A stretch of DNA of 64,000 nucleotides from Desmodesmus armatus (GCA_007449985.2 VIIQ02000121.1:186001-250000); one strand, 5' to 3'; shown: positions 21,102 to 34,144, numbered from the stretch's first letter. Numbers and translations are program-made. The notes: a model not told the origin generated them from the letters alone.

Positions 21102-24100
21102 CACTCTGACGGAATAAGTGGGGCATAGACCTCGCGAAGTTCGGGTCTTATAAGGGCCACTCTAATCCATGCCTTGGTCCTGACGCAAAAGACTCTTGGT
21201 GACTATCATGGCCAGGCAACAACCACAGGCCACTAGAGGGGCGGCACTCATACTATGCTAGTAGCAAGGACAGGTACACCACCAGCTCGCCAACAGGAAT
21301 GACAGCTGCTGCTTACCAGTTGCTCCCATGGCGCGGCTGCGAACTGGAACGTTGATGCGGAAAGGCCCCGTCAACAGGGTGGTGTTGGGGCTGACAGCAA
21401 CAACGTTGCTGGCACCATGGATCTGCACAACATGAACGATACACTTACAATCACTTTGGGTTGTGTCAACTTGACAGGCCTGAGGGCTTGCAAGTATGCC
21501 AATTGGCACCTTACCTTCGTGTCCCATGGGGCTTTTGTGCAGCAGCTACCTGGCAGGGTCGGCCCCCGTCATGCTGTGATTACAGCAGACCGCTGCGCAA
21601 GCATGCTGACAGCCCCGCACACCCGCAGGAGGGTGCCAGTCTTGCGAAGCAGCACCTCCAAAACGCACCTGGGCGTAGAATACGCGCGTCCTCTCAGCGT
21701 ACCCGGGACAGTCCGTCTCATTTGAAGGATTGGCATAGACAGCGGTCAAATTCACCCCACGAACTACAAACAGTACAAACACACATAAGCACAACCCAGC
21801 GCTGGCTTAGCAGGCATAACATGCAGAAGTGACTTTGCGCTGCCAGCGACAGTGTCGGGTGCCTGCAGGTTGGTGAGCCCTCGGCGGCCACTCAAACTAC
21901 ACATTCTATCGTGCATGCATTTGAGCATGCATGCATTTTTACCCCATACAGCAGGATTGTGACCAGTGATAGCGGGCTGAGGTACCAAAGCCGCATCATA
22001 GACGCTGCACATCTGACCACAACGAATCCTTTTGACAATGACAGCCAACATGGCCCTGAAGCCCTGTAGATTCAGCCCTAGTGATATTTCGAAAAGCCCC
22101 CGCCCCTGCAGCTGCTGGGTGGCCCAGCTCACCACAGCGCCTGGTGCCAGGCTCATTGTAGGAGCAATGCCAGGCCCAGCACCTAAGTTCTCGTATGGGG
22201 TTGCAGGGTCGATGTCCTCACTGGCCACCTCAATTGCGAAGTTTGTCAAGTGCAGGTTCAGCAGGCGCAGTCTGGCCCCAGGCTGTATGAAGATCAGCCC
22301 CGCGATGCCGTTCCAATCGAGGCGCTCAAAGTTGGGCGAGCTGATGATGCTGCCGGCTGTGTGCGGTGCTTGGCTGTCGCGGGTGCAGCCGTAGCATGGC
22401 TCTGCGCAACAAGCAGAGGCTTTGCGGTTTGGATTGTGCATACAACAGGTCGTGCCGTGTTTACAGCAGCATGTCCCTGCCAGGGATCCAAATTGGACCA
22501 CGTGGTGCACCAACACGTGCCATACTGTTGCCCTTTGAGGTGCACACTGCAAGCAGGATTCTTCTGACACCTCTGCCTTCTCCTGGAATCTACTGCAGCT
22601 GCACGTCGCACTGGCATACAGTAAACTGCATGCATGCAACTGTTGCATGATGTGACAACCCCCTGGCCTTATTTATGGTACACAGTGCGCCGGAGACTTG
22701 TCAATGCGGCTGCGCCAAAGTTGCCAGGTGTGGAATAGCTGCCGAGAAGCCGAGCTCACCAGACATGATCGTTACATTGCCACGTTCTGCCGTGAGCACT
22801 GCTGTGCCGCCAGTTGCTGCAAAGTAGGTCCTCCAAGGACCTCTTTCAATCCTGATCGGGGCTGCAGACAGGTAGTTTAGCAGATCCCAGACAGACAAAG
22901 GCAAGGCCACAGTTCCCTGGGGAGTGTGAGCAACAAAAGGAGCAATGCTGACAGCCTTGATTCTCTTCAAGGCAGCCTGTTTTCCCTGCTGCGGAATGCA
23001 TGCCTTCAGCCCTTTAGTGTTTATGCTCAGGCCATGGGAGCCATAGTTTGGCTGGTGTATGCACACCAGTCCCCCCATCTACACAATGTGTTGCATGCTT
23101 TGTTAGCACAATGCTTGACGCATCTGTCGCTGCATGGAAAACAACGGTCACACCGCCATGTGCATTTGGGGAGCCCCAACCCGGGTAACAGCGTCAGCCC
23201 ACCTCTCAGCACGCAGCGCTCTGCACTGCTGTCTGCCAAGCATTGTGCCAGGTCATCCTGATTGAACACCAGCCTGGCAGGGACTTGACTGCGAAGCTCA
23301 AAGGAAGCTGCAAGAAACTCATCCTCGATAGCTGCCTGCACCTCGGTGCTCAGAAGCACCAGAGCCAAGCACAGCAGAACAGCAGACATGCAGCTACGTC
23401 TGCGCTATCGCCGTTGCTCCTTTTGCGGCCATGGAAGGCTTTGATGAGCATATTTAAGTTGATTGGAAGTTGTGCGACCCCAGATCATGCGTGCCGCTCA
23501 CAGAGACACAGCGCCGATGTCGGGTGCAACAGATTGCGTCACGTAAAAAGCACCATACAACATCAAAGCAGTATGTTTTGAACGTTCCTGTACGTCGTTC
23601 TGTTTTGCAAGCTTGAGTTCAGAGTTGAACCTTCGGTTGCAACCTTGGACCAACCGAACTCTGTGGTCCTTGTGCTGCTCAAAAGGTCGCCATGCATATG
23701 TGTTGATCTGCTCATATGCGCGCCGTGCATGACGTTTGCCATGTCCAGACTAAAGTAGACAACACTGCCAATGGGCCATTACCAAGCTTGCACTGGGAAG
23801 ACGACCTGTCTCGAGAAGCTCTCGCAGGGCGATCGTGAAACTTCACGAGCCCCATAGGGCCTTCACGAGCAGTACACGAAGTCGGCCTGATCTTGCTATT
23901 TGGCAGGCTACAAGCCGTGTGGTGCCTGGATGAAAGGTTTATACTCATCAGCACTGACAATGACCAATCTCAGAGGGTCTATTGCGGTGTTTATGAGATG
24001 CTGGCTCTTCCATCCCATCAGCTTGGCAAGCCCAAGGAGGCCCGATCATGAATGACCCTTCACAAATTTCACACATGCTCCCTAAGGTATGCAATATCTT

Positions 24101-25933
24101 CCATCTACCGCCGGCAAAGCAGCTGCTGCAGTACTATAGTGTTGCGTTTACGTGAAGTAGCAACTGTATCTCTGACAGGTGTGATGTATGCACCTGACAG
24201 CACAAACATCATTTCAACAACATTTCTACGTGCACCAGGCGCTTCAGGAAGGGCCAGCTCTGAAAGCAGTCGAGTTTGCAGTTAACCACCTCCGATGTAT
24301 GGTCAAAGCAGCAGTCTGGTGCGTGTACAGCAGCTGCTGGGCTCAGAAACAAATCCTATTGCTCTTTGTTATCTCACCGGCAGCGTCTGAGGCGCCACGT
24401 TCACTGTCAAGGTCAGCAACAGCATGGTTGGCCAAAAGGTTGTTGAGTGGCAAAGCCGTCTGGCAAGGTGATGCTGATGGCTACCTGCGCTTTGGATCGC
24501 TTTGCATACTGAAGGTAAGCTATCTTGCAACTCAAGCCGCTGTACCTGGGCCTGGGCAGCGGGGCAGGGCAGGGGTTACTGCTCGCAGGGGTACTGCATG
24601 CAGCAGACCTGCCCAGACATCACTGCAGCAGATCTGGTCTGGAACACAGCAGCTGTGATGCAGCAGCAATGTACGTTTGGGCTGCAGCTGATGCTGCACA
24701 CGAGTGTACACTGCTGCTCAGTGTGTGTTGGTTGAGCAACCGTGTGACACGATCGTCACTCGTGCATGCTGCCCCACACCCATTGCACAAACACATACAG
24801 GCACGTCATGACGTCCACAAGCTGAGTGTCTTACACACATGTGCACCCCACTGTCGCCAGGTCGAGCTGCATGGACCATGAAGCCAACCTGGCAGCAGCC
24901 TGCCCCTTCATGCGAAGGTGCACAGCATCACGTGAGTGGGGGGCAGCAGCAGCAGGGGCAGCTGTGACAGGTTATTGTGGCTGTGGCCTGTGCTGCATGA
25001 TGCATGCGGTTGTGTATCTGCAGGGCTACATAGTCATCATCCCCTTTGCAGCCGAGCTTGTCAGTCGTCAGTGCAATGACAGCAGCAGCACAGGGGACCC
25101 TTGCGTCGCTGCTGTACACTGCACGATGCTTGGAGACTACATGCAGGCTTGAGTGCAGCCACAACACATCTGTCTTGTATATTATTCCAGGTCCGAGGGA
25201 CGGTGCCATTGTGAAGGATTGTGCAGAATGAGCACCAGGCACACACTTTGTGTGTCCCGAGCGTATCATCAAGTCCTGAGTGTACCCAAACAGGTGGGCA
25301 CCGTCACAGCAGCCACCACAGCCACATCCAGCGCTTCCTTGGCAGTAGAAAAGCATTTGCAGCCACATAGAGGATCCTGTGATGCTGCTTACCAGCTTCA
25401 GCACTGACTCATCTTTTGGTTGGGCGCACCAACAACACAACCATCTTGTCATTGCCAGGCAACCTGCACGCCCGTAAGGTTGTGCCAGCAGACTGTTGTG
25501 CATTGGTGTGAACTGCCATTGGCGGCCTTGAGCCTGTGCATCCTTGCCCTGTCTGAGCTCTATGTGTGGGTTGCTGCAGGTGTTGCAAGCTGGAGCTGCA
25601 GCCAACAAGTGCTGTGGAGAGCAGCAGTTGGTGGTCCCTGACACGCAAGGAGCATGCTGGTCTGACCTCATGTCTCATACAGCTTGGCAGCTGTTGCTTG
25701 TGTGTGGTGCAATTGCACTTGTGCAGTGCTGCAGTCTAGTGCAGTGGCTCTTGACTCCAGTTGATTGATACAGTGTGGCAGCAAGTACAGTGTACTGACT
25801 TTGCAGGCACACAAGCAGAATGTGCCTGGCTGCCACGTGTTGCAAAGTCATTGCTTAGGGTTTAGTATGCTTTGGTTTGGTGATTGATGTGTAACTAATG
25901 TGTTACCTTTGCTTTAAATGCATAAGGGAGGGC

Positions 25934-26075
25934 CTCGTGAAGGGCTTCGGAAACAGGTCGGTATGGTCTCGTGAAAAGGGAAAAATGCCGGGAAGTAATC
26001 GTGAAAGGTCTCGTGAAGCATTCGTGACGATCTCGTGAAAACTTCTCACGAGATCGTCACGAGTGTTCACGAGCT
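25934..26075. repeat. CTCGTGA motif cluster
   Basis: CTCGTGA occurs at 25934, 25968, 26010 and 26032 in one orientation, then its complement (CACGAG core) near 26048, 26059 and 26069. Similar motifs recur 2 kb away at 23817-23885. The density and symmetry look like subterminal repeats of a transposable element, though I could not define ends or a target duplication. Confidence 0.6.
26022..26062. repeat. perfect 17-bp inverted repeat (hairpin)
   Basis: TCGTGACGATCTCGTGA at 26022-26038 pairs exactly with 26046-26062 across a 7-base loop AAACTTC. No coding gene ends close by on either strand (RLK-D stops 1.1 kb to the right), so it is unlikely to be a simple terminator. It forms the centre of the CTCGTGA cluster. 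Confidence 0.85.
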
Positions 26076-27185
26076 GTTACCGATAGCTGTGATCGGTCCA
26101 GTGTTGGGTGCCAGGATGCTCAAGGCATTGATTGGGCACCCTGGTGGGGTCGGGGCTGCATTGCAGTGGCAGCATGATGCTAACTGGCGACTGTGATTCA
26201 CCACTACCAAGCACAGATGCATGGCATACAGAGCCACATACAGCTGGAAAAGCAGGACAGATGAGAAATATCAAGACCCTTGCAACGCCTCGCCATCAAC
26301 CAGCGGAAACATGCCAAAAGGCGCGCATGTCAAGCGCAAACATGTCAAAAGACACGCATTTCAAGAAACTTGAAGTTGCCAACCGCCGGCATGGCATGCC
26401 GAGAGGCAATGAAGCTTGCAAACTTCACATGGCCAACATAAGGCACAGAAACTGACACAGCCTTTATCAAGTACTTGAGCACCAGCACTAGTGCAGCTCC
26501 CAGGGCACAACAGCTTCGGTGCCTGCTTGACCAGCTGATGCATGCTGTGCAGGACGTCCTGCAGGGCTTGGACCCCAATCAGACAAGCTGAGCTTGTGCA
26601 TGCTTGGCACCCATTCGCCAGACTTGCTCAACTGGCTCCATTATGCAAGATTGTGAGGCAACACATGCAGGCCACCGTGGCCACTTCCCAGTATCCAACT
26701 GGTCAACTTGATATCCAACAACAGGCAACAACTTTGCTGCAGCAACACTGTACATGAGTGAATGTCGTACACAGGCATTCCAAAGAGACCAGTGGTCTCT
26801 AGCAATCATGCATCCAGTACTAGCCAGCGGCATGGTAGCAGCCGTCACCATTTGGTTTGCAAACAAGCAAAGCTTATGGCCCAGATGCTTAGTTGTATGA
26901 GCTGAGTGCATACTTTTGGCAAAAGAACGCATATGCGACCATGCCCTTCACATAACCAACCACCTGCAGTTGTTGCAGCAACTCATGCTGAACATTCATA
27001 TCAATACCAAGCATGCAATCCACAATGCTTGGCACACCCATCATGAAAAATCAACAGGCAGAGCAACACAGCGTCCCACATGCATGCACATGCAGGTAAC
27101 ACCTGCCCAGGCAGGTGTTTATTCAAATCTGACACCACTTGGCAGACAGCCAGCCAGCCAGCCTGCCAGACAGCCAGGTAGCCAG

Positions 27186-30100
27186 TCACTGCAACTGCTC
27201 CTGTGACTGCACAGCCGTAGGCACCGCCCTACTGGCTGATGCAGCCTCTAGGGCTGCAATATAGGGCTGGTAGCTGCTGTGTATGTCATCCCCTGACCCG
27301 TCATCAGATGAGGGCAGGTCTGGCAAGCACCCGACAAACTCCTCACCATACGGGCTCACAAAGCCAACACCAGCACACACCCTGCTTGCTGGCTCCGACT
27401 GCAACTGCATCACAAGGTGTTGCAGGGAGCCGTGCGCAGTGAGCGCAGTGAACTGACCTGACCAGTGCTCCTCTGGCATGACAGGCACAATGGTTGCTGA
27501 CCTCCCTGCATCGATACCCACAGAGGTGGCATCAGCATTCTGCGCAGCATGCAGAGCATATGCACCATGCAGGGATGAAGATGCAGCTGCTGAATGCTCC
27601 ACAACCCCGTCAGCCGGTGTGACTGTGTCACAGACAGCACAGTAGCACGGTGCTGCAAGGAAAGGGATCAACACCTGCCCAGACCCAGATGCAGGACCTA
27701 CTGCATACAGCTGCTCGGCACTGAGACCTGACTGCAGATTGTCTGTGCTGTCTTGTTGAGTAGGGGTGCTTGGGAGCTGCAGCTGCCCTGTCTCAGAGCC
27801 GCCAGGGATTGAGTCTGAGTACAGCCGCTGTGACTCCCCTGGCTGCAAGCTGCTGCGCTGCAATGAGCCCATCTTCCTTGCTGCCAAAGACTCCTGCCTG
27901 GTCTGTCCCTGCAGCTTCTGCAGGCGTCGCAGGAGCTGCTGTGCTGTGGGGCGCTGCTCTGGGTCCTCATGCCAGCAGGAGGTCATGAGCTCTATGTAGC
28001 CTTGAGGACAGTCGCGCGGGACCTCTGGGCGCCAGTCCTGGTAGGCGATCATGTAGAACATCTGGCCTATGGACAGGCCCTCATCAGAGTCCATGATGCG
28101 CTGGCTGCTGAACAACTCCCACACTGCAGGATGAGAAAGGCAAAAGTGGCAGAAGAGGTCAACAGAATTCACCTTATGTGAAATGCATGCGCCACTGACG
28201 TACCAGTGCAGGTTGCTAGTGTGTGGTGACCCTGTACAGACACTCAAATTGATGTTGAACACTATCACCTTGCTGTTGTGATATGGAGTGCGGCGATACA
28301 AGACAAGGCGTGACATGCTACCAGTGCCTTGCAATCAGCTAGCAAGATGTGTGTGTAGCCAGTAGTCGCAGTGTACAACAGACTCTGCTGTACAACGGTT
28401 GCCACTCACTCATGAGGCCAAAGGAGTATACGTCAGTTGCCTGCGTCATACGGCCAGTCAGCAGCAGCTCCTTGGGCATGTACACAATGGTGCCTGCAGG
28501 TAGAAAGAATAGACAACGTCTTTTGGAGACTTTGTTGGGTTGAAGCCACTGCACATGCATGAAGAACTTTCTGGAACCTGCACAAGAAAACAACACCTTG
28601 CCACAGCACAATCCAACTGTATGTGCTTGTACGTGCCGTAAGACTCTGATGGCAAGCCTTGCCTGTAGTTCAGGGGACATGAGAAAAGCCAAATCCAATG
28701 CCTGCTCACCGTGTGTCCCTGTGCTGATGTGGCTGGCGTTCATGTCCAGCACCCTGCTGAGCCCAAAGTCAGTGATCTTGCAGCTCACACCACGCTGCTC
28801 CTTGCCCCCCTTGAGCAGCACGTTTGCTGTCTTGAGGTCGCCGTGCACCACGCCGATTGAGTGCAGGTAGTCCAGGCCTGACGCAGTGTCCAGCAGAGCC
28901 TTGTAGATGCCAACCTGGAGGAGGCGAGGGTCATGCAGCACACATGTGAGAGGCTAGACAGACTGCACGCGAACATTGGTGAGTGGCACGCCCCATCCTG
29001 CAGTGTCAGCACATGCTGACACTCGAGCTGTTCGCTAGCGAGGCACTTGTCCCAGCGCTGGGCAAGCACTCCCCATAGCTCTTGCCTTGCACTGGGAACG
29101 AACGAGCCGCGACAAAGCCGCTCATCAAGCTGATTGAAATCAATTGCTCATGCGCCGGCCTAACGCGCAACTTTGCACTACCAGTGGTACCCCGCAACAA
29201 AGCGCCACCAGCATGCCCGCACCATGTCTGGCTGTCCGTCTGGCAGCTTCAGCTTGCCCAGCTTGACTGCCTGTTCCAGGCTGCCCTTAGGGCAGTACTC
29301 CATCACAATCCACGTCTGGACAAGCTCAGGTGGTTGTTCGCTGCTGCAGCTACTGCTGCTGTTGATACTGCTGCTGCTCAGGCGGCGAACAACCTGTTGT
29401 CCGACCGTAGAGTCAACCGTGCTGGCAGCAAGAGGCTGCGAGTTGGCTGCTGCTATGCGCTGTGAGCTGCTGAGCGTGGAGATATGGAAGGTTGTCACCT
29501 GCACACAGTGTGGGTGACAACAGCATGGACTGTATGTCAACACACTACAAGCATGCTGCGCAGTGGCTACTAGCCAGGTGGAATCTGAGACGGATGTTAT
29601 GTGCTGGCATCTGAATCAGCTGGAAACACAGCAGCCGTGACTCGCAGTATGTCAAATCTGCACACCACACAAAGGCATGTTGAATGAATAAACATGAGAT
29701 TGCGCATTGAACATCAGCCCGAAGCCTCACCAGGTTAGGGTGTGCGATGCTGGTTGCAAACAGCATCTCCCGCCCAGCACTCAGTCGGTTGCCGTGGCTG
29801 TCACCACTCCCCCCACCACCTGTGCTGTAGTGGTCGATGATCTTCACTGCCACGGGGGTTGCCTTCCAGCGGCCTGCATGGCAATCAATCAAACCACACA
29901 CCAGTGACTGACAATGCTCTTGCCTGTCAATACTATACTAGCAACGCTGCCAGCCTTGTTCTGTCTGGCTGCCGTCTTGGGCACCGACGGTGTATGTATT
30001 TTGTCTCCCGTTGAGCGTCCTGCAGGTGTTGGCTCAGCCAATGCATGCGGCACAGCAAGGCTGCACTAAGTACCACTACTGTCCGCGACACATGCGCACT

Positions 30101-33100
30101 GTCAGTTGGTGCAGTGGATGATACAATTTCCTGCACCAAGTCCCCTCAAGACACTGGCAAATGGCCAGCAGTGCTGATACCATGCATGCGGTGTGTGACA
30201 GCCTGTCAGTGAAACCAAGTGTGTGCGCACCTCTGTATACGCGTCCGTAGCATCCCTGTCCCAGCAAGGGTCCCAGCCTGATGTCCTTCAGCACTGACGC
30301 ATCAGAGCGCGCCTTCAGCACAGCAGGGGTGGTGTCGGTGCAGCCGTCACCCGCCCTGTCAACCTTGCCCAGACCTGAATTACGCAGACCCGTGCACAGC
30401 TGCTGCGCTGACAGGCTGGCGGCACCAGGCGGGGTAGTGCTGCCATTGCCGCTGCTGTACCGTGACATGTTGGGACTGTAGCTGGAGCTGGCAGCACCCC
30501 TGCCTGTCAGCACAGCTGCAGGCTGGGAAGAGTGTGTGTCAGGAGTGGGTGTGCCCTGCGCAGCCTGTGAGGCTCCTGAAGGGTATGCTGGCAGTGCTGC
30601 ACAAGCCTTATCCAAGCTGGCCCTGGCGCTGCTTGTGGCTGAGTGTCTCCCCATATCAAAGCTGCCCCTGGCACTGCTTATAGCTGAGTGTCTCCCTTTA
30701 TCCAAGCTGCCCCTAGCGCTGCTTATGGCTGAGTGTCTCCCCAGAAAGTAAGGCTGGTGCTGGTCAGGGGCGCCTGCAGCACTGTCGGACTTGAAAGGGG
30801 TGGACGCGCTGTAGCCCCAGGCATATGCGCGCTCCTGCAGGATGGCTTCCTGCACAGGTCATGAAGGCGCAGCTTGTCATGGCTACATGAGTGATGGCTG
30901 CATGTGTGCAGGCATGCTTGCATGGACGAATGCGCACGAGGAAGGGCATGCACAGCATGGACAAATGCACTGCAGACATGCCTGCTGCAACAAACATCAA
31001 TGCCATAACTCAGGGCCAGGCTGAATGTTTGACCGTCGCATCCCCGGATCCGTAACAGGAAACGCACATGTGGTCCAAGGTCATTGTATGTGGCTTCTGG
31101 CATGTCTCCCTTCTCTGCATCACCCTCCAGGTCAGCATGTAGTCTGCCACTGTTCAAGCGCCTGCGCCTCATGCACCACCACCACAGCACCAGTCCAGCA
31201 ACCAGTGCAACTGACACGGCTACAGGTGCTGCCATCACTGCAGGCAGCGTGCTGGCAGCCTCCCCTGCACACAAGGATGACGATGTATCAGCAGCAACGG
31301 TGACGGCCTACTTATTACTAGCAGTAAACGTGCCCTCCGATATTCACATCAACAAAAGCAGGTGCCGGCTGATGTGTGATGGCTGCTGAGCAAATACCAA
31401 TACTAGGTAGTACCTTGCTGGGGTGGGTGACAGGCCAAAATTGCGCACGATATCCAAAGCGAGTTGGGCGCGTTGAATGCGGCTGATGCCAAATCGTCTC
31501 GACGCCAGAGCCCTGTGCCAAGTGTCTAGCTGGCATGCAGACGTGAACACCGCCATTTCAACCACCTCACCTGGTGCTGCTGGACTCTTGTCAAGACATG
31601 TAGTTGTCAAGAACTTGTACACAGAAGTCGCATTCCCCGCTGCAGGCAAGGACACATGAATGCAACAGCCTAACTCGAGGATACCTTACGCCGTACAGCA
31701 CTTCACTGCTAGACATGCGCAATAAACACTTTGTGCACGCTGTGAAGCTGTGTGAGGACAACTGTCATGCATTCCATTATAAATGGTGCTGGCATGCCAT
31801 GACAATGCGCAGCTGCATAAGATCGCCGCATGTGGGGGCCTCTCTTTGCCAAAGTTTGGCAAATACTATGCAGACAGTATAGCGGCTGAGCACACCTCGA
31901 GCCCCTGTTCTGCCATCCTCAATTGGCACATTTATTATGATGGGCCCTGTGATGAGGATGCTGCGCTGGTTGATGACCGTGATGTTGTCAACACCAAACG
32001 ACTGCAAACAAAGCACGCAAAGCACGACTTGAGTGCAATCCACACCATGCAAGCTCCAAAGAAGCTGGTGTGGCAGGCGCATGTTGTTCATAAACAAGCT
32101 TTGACCCCAGGCCTTCACCGAAGCTGCGCACTGTGGTGCGGGCAACATGCCATGCTGGATTGCCATGCTGGAGCAGCTGCCTCAAGTGTCCGGCTGACAC
32201 CGTTCTTGATGTGTGGCACACTCACTGATGGCATCACAGCTTGGCGGACACCATAACATCATGGCTTACTGATAGGGCATCCCTGTGCCAACATCGCGCT
32301 GCAAATCTCCCTCTCAAAGCTCCTTGTGGCTGAAGGAGCGAGGCCCAGCCATGACTGTGGCTGAACATACCTACAACTGCCCTGGCATAGTCCAGATTAT
32401 GGTGCCAACAGCCTGATGCTAGTGGTGCCCTGTTGACAGCAATTTGGCTCTAAGTTTGCTTTCTCGTGCTGGGCAGGTTTGCCCCAGGGGAGTGGTGTTC
32501 TGACCTGAGACCACCACACGAAAAGGAGCCCAGCCAGGCTGTCATCACTAGACATGACCTGGCTTGGGTTTGAGCTGCAGCCTCACCTGCACTAGGTATG
32601 ACAGGGACTTCTCAACGTAGCGGGGACAGTCATCTGTGTCAGAGGGGTTGACGAAGGTGGAGGTGAGGTTCAGGCCAACAAACTGCAGCACACAGCAGGA
32701 AACCACAAAACATGGTGCGGACATTTGCTCCATCAATGAACCATCCAGTGGGGCAGATGCCATTGGCAATAAACTTTTAACAGCCATCCTGCACATTGCA
32801 AGCTGATATGAGGGGACAACACCGCCACGTGCAGTGCATCGGCCACAAGTCGCTGGTCTACGCCATGTCCAGCAGAATCAAGCCGTTACTGCAACCAGCA
32901 CCAAGACCATGGTGTTGTGCTGGCTGCAGAACATACCACACGTCAGAGTCCGCTGCTTCTGCTTACCCGTGCGTTCGGCGCCAGATTGAATGTTGGAAAG
33001 ATACTCAACCCCACCCCAATGGCCCTGTAGGGTGTTGCTGAGCTGTACTTGTACGCTTCCTTGTATGCAAAGCTCCCCAAGTTGAGGTTGGACAGGCGCA

Positions 33101-34144
33101 GCCTTGTGCCAGGGCCCATGCCGATCACCCCAGCCATCCAGTTCCAGTCAATCTCCTGAACCTTGGGAATGTTGATGATGTTGCCCAGCGCATCGGATGC
33201 CTGGTGGGACTCCTGGCAGTCATAGCAAGGTTCTGTGGCGAAAAAGAACATAAACACACAAGTTCACACTTGCTTGGTTAAGCCCATGGGAGACCAAACC
33301 AGCGGCTGAGCAGCTGCCGTTGCACGGGCATGCATTTTCACATAACATCACAGCTGCAGGCAACAGCAGCGTATCGATGAGAGGCAACCCGAACCAACGG
33401 TAGGCATCACGACGAATACAGTGGAGGCCAAGGCATACTGCGCAGCCTGCCGTGCTCAGAGCCCGGGCCAAAGGTCACCCAGGTGTGGGGGTGCAATGAC
33501 ACTTGCGCACAGCCACACACTCCAGTGTTGCTGCAGCACAGATGTGTCATATGCATGCATGCGGGACCTCACCTGACGATATTGTGATGTTATGATGTTC
33601 CGCTGTGAGCACTGCTGTGCCATTGGTGGCTGCGAAACGAGCCCTCCAAGCATCTGGGTCGATCTTGATCGGACCTGGCGTCGTTCAGCCAGCAGTGGGC
33701 GTAAAAACAGCAGAGGTAGTGGGGGACGCCAGGCTTGCTTGCATGCAAATGGTGATGCTGCTGTTACGACATGTGAGCAGCTGCAGCCCCTGGTGCCATG
33801 GATTTGATCCTGGGTTGACGCCCCCCAGGCCCCCCGGAGGACACCAATGCCTTCTTGTTGCTATGCGTGCAGCTGTTGCTGCACGCACCGTCATTCCTTT
33901 TCAAATTGCCACAGGTGTACGTGCATTTCCCCTGGTTCAATGAGTGCGTAAGCTCACCTCTCAGCACGCAATTCTTGGCGCTGCTGTCTGCCAAGCATTG
34001 TGCCAGGTCTTCCTGGTTGAACACCAGCCTGTCAGGCACTTGGTTGCGAAGCTCAGAGGAGGCTGCAATGAACTCGTCCTCAATAGATGCCTTCACGCAG
34101 CTGCACACAGTCAGCAGAATCAAGCACTGCACAACAGCAAACAT
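27186..34144 (-). CDS. RLK-D, intact receptor-like TKL kinase
   Basis: Clean copy. Exons: 34144-33958 (signal peptide LILLTVCSCVKA; RLVFNQEDLAQCL), 33674-33573, 33232-32967 (EPCYDC; EIDWNWMAGVIGMGPG), 32682-32587 (FVGLNLTSTFVNPSDTDD), 32001 to about 31896, 31639-31571 (GNATSVYKFLTTTC), 31264 to about 31070 (transmembrane AVMAAPVAVSVALVAGLVLW, then MRRRR), 30849-30231 (linker with three 15-residue repeats; GQGCYGRVYRG), 29873-29731 (PVAVKIIDH), 29498-29223 (WIVMEYCPKGSLEQ), 28914-28710 (HGDLKTANVLL; DFGLSRV), 28493-28410 and 28123-27186. Exon lengths 187 and 102 and phase 1 match copy C exactly. The Lys of VAVK, catalytic Asp, DLKxxN and DFG are present, so kinase activity is expected; HGD makes it a non-RD kinase. 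The tail ends with the C-terminal motif shared with B and C (GFVSPYGEEFVGCLP, YQPYIAALEA). Confidence 0.82.
30606..30740 (-). repeat. 45-bp coding repeat x3 in the RLK-D juxtamembrane linker
   Basis: Encodes three tandem 15-residue units of the form GRHSA(I/T)SSAR(G/A)S(L/F)D(K/M). It lies between the transmembrane helix and the kinase. The units are Ser/Arg-rich, which would suit phosphorylation, but that is inference. Other copies have Ser-rich linkers without this repeat. Confidence 0.85.

Larger units (their letters stand above)
9151..23389 (-). pseudogene. RLK-C, receptor-like TKL kinase, frameshifted and interrupted by a retrotransposon
   Basis: Same architecture as the other copies. 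Exons: 23389-23203 (signal peptide LLCLALVLLSTEVQA; ARLVFNQDDLAQCL), 22861-22760, 22401-22133 (EPCYGC; ERLDWNGIAGLIF), 21763-21669, 21422-21317, 19704-19636 (GNATSWYRYLTVTC), 19374-19148 (transmembrane), 18904-18484 (linker; GQGCYGRVYRG), 18245-18103 (PVAVKIIDH), 11792-11511, 11221-11017 (HGDLKTANVLL; DFGLSRV), 10837-10754 and 10508-9151 (kinase C-lobe plus long Ser/Gln-rich tail). The exon at 21763 is one nucleotide shorter than its RLK-D equivalent, so TGA comes three codons in. The chromovirus fills the intron between the exons ending at 18103 and starting at 11792; without it and one target copy that intron would be about 270 nt. The kinase exons are intact, so the 'pseudogene' call depends on the single deletion being real. 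Confidence 0.65.
23390..27185. other. 3.8-kb intergenic region between RLK-C and RLK-D
   Basis: Runs from the RLK-C start codon to the RLK-D stop. No convincing gene was recognised. Notable contents are a cluster of CACGAG motifs near 23817-23885, a second cluster with a strong hairpin at 25934-26075, and open stretches near 24188-24880 that include LKPLYLGLGSGAGQGLLLAG but resolve into no gene model. A mobile-element remnant is possible. Confidence 0.4.

Noticed and set aside
20785..21160. Pro/Gly-rich frames as a cell-wall glycoprotein.
   Set aside because: The Pro and Gly runs come only from the C and G homopolymers and appear in several frames at once.
24928..25671. A 247-codon minus-strand frame as a gene.
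   Set aside because: Cys/His-rich composition without motif, not supported by splice sites; similar frames occur by chance in this GC-rich DNA.
26022..26062. Rho-independent terminator.
   Set aside because: The context is eukaryotic, there is no following T run, and no gene ends close by.
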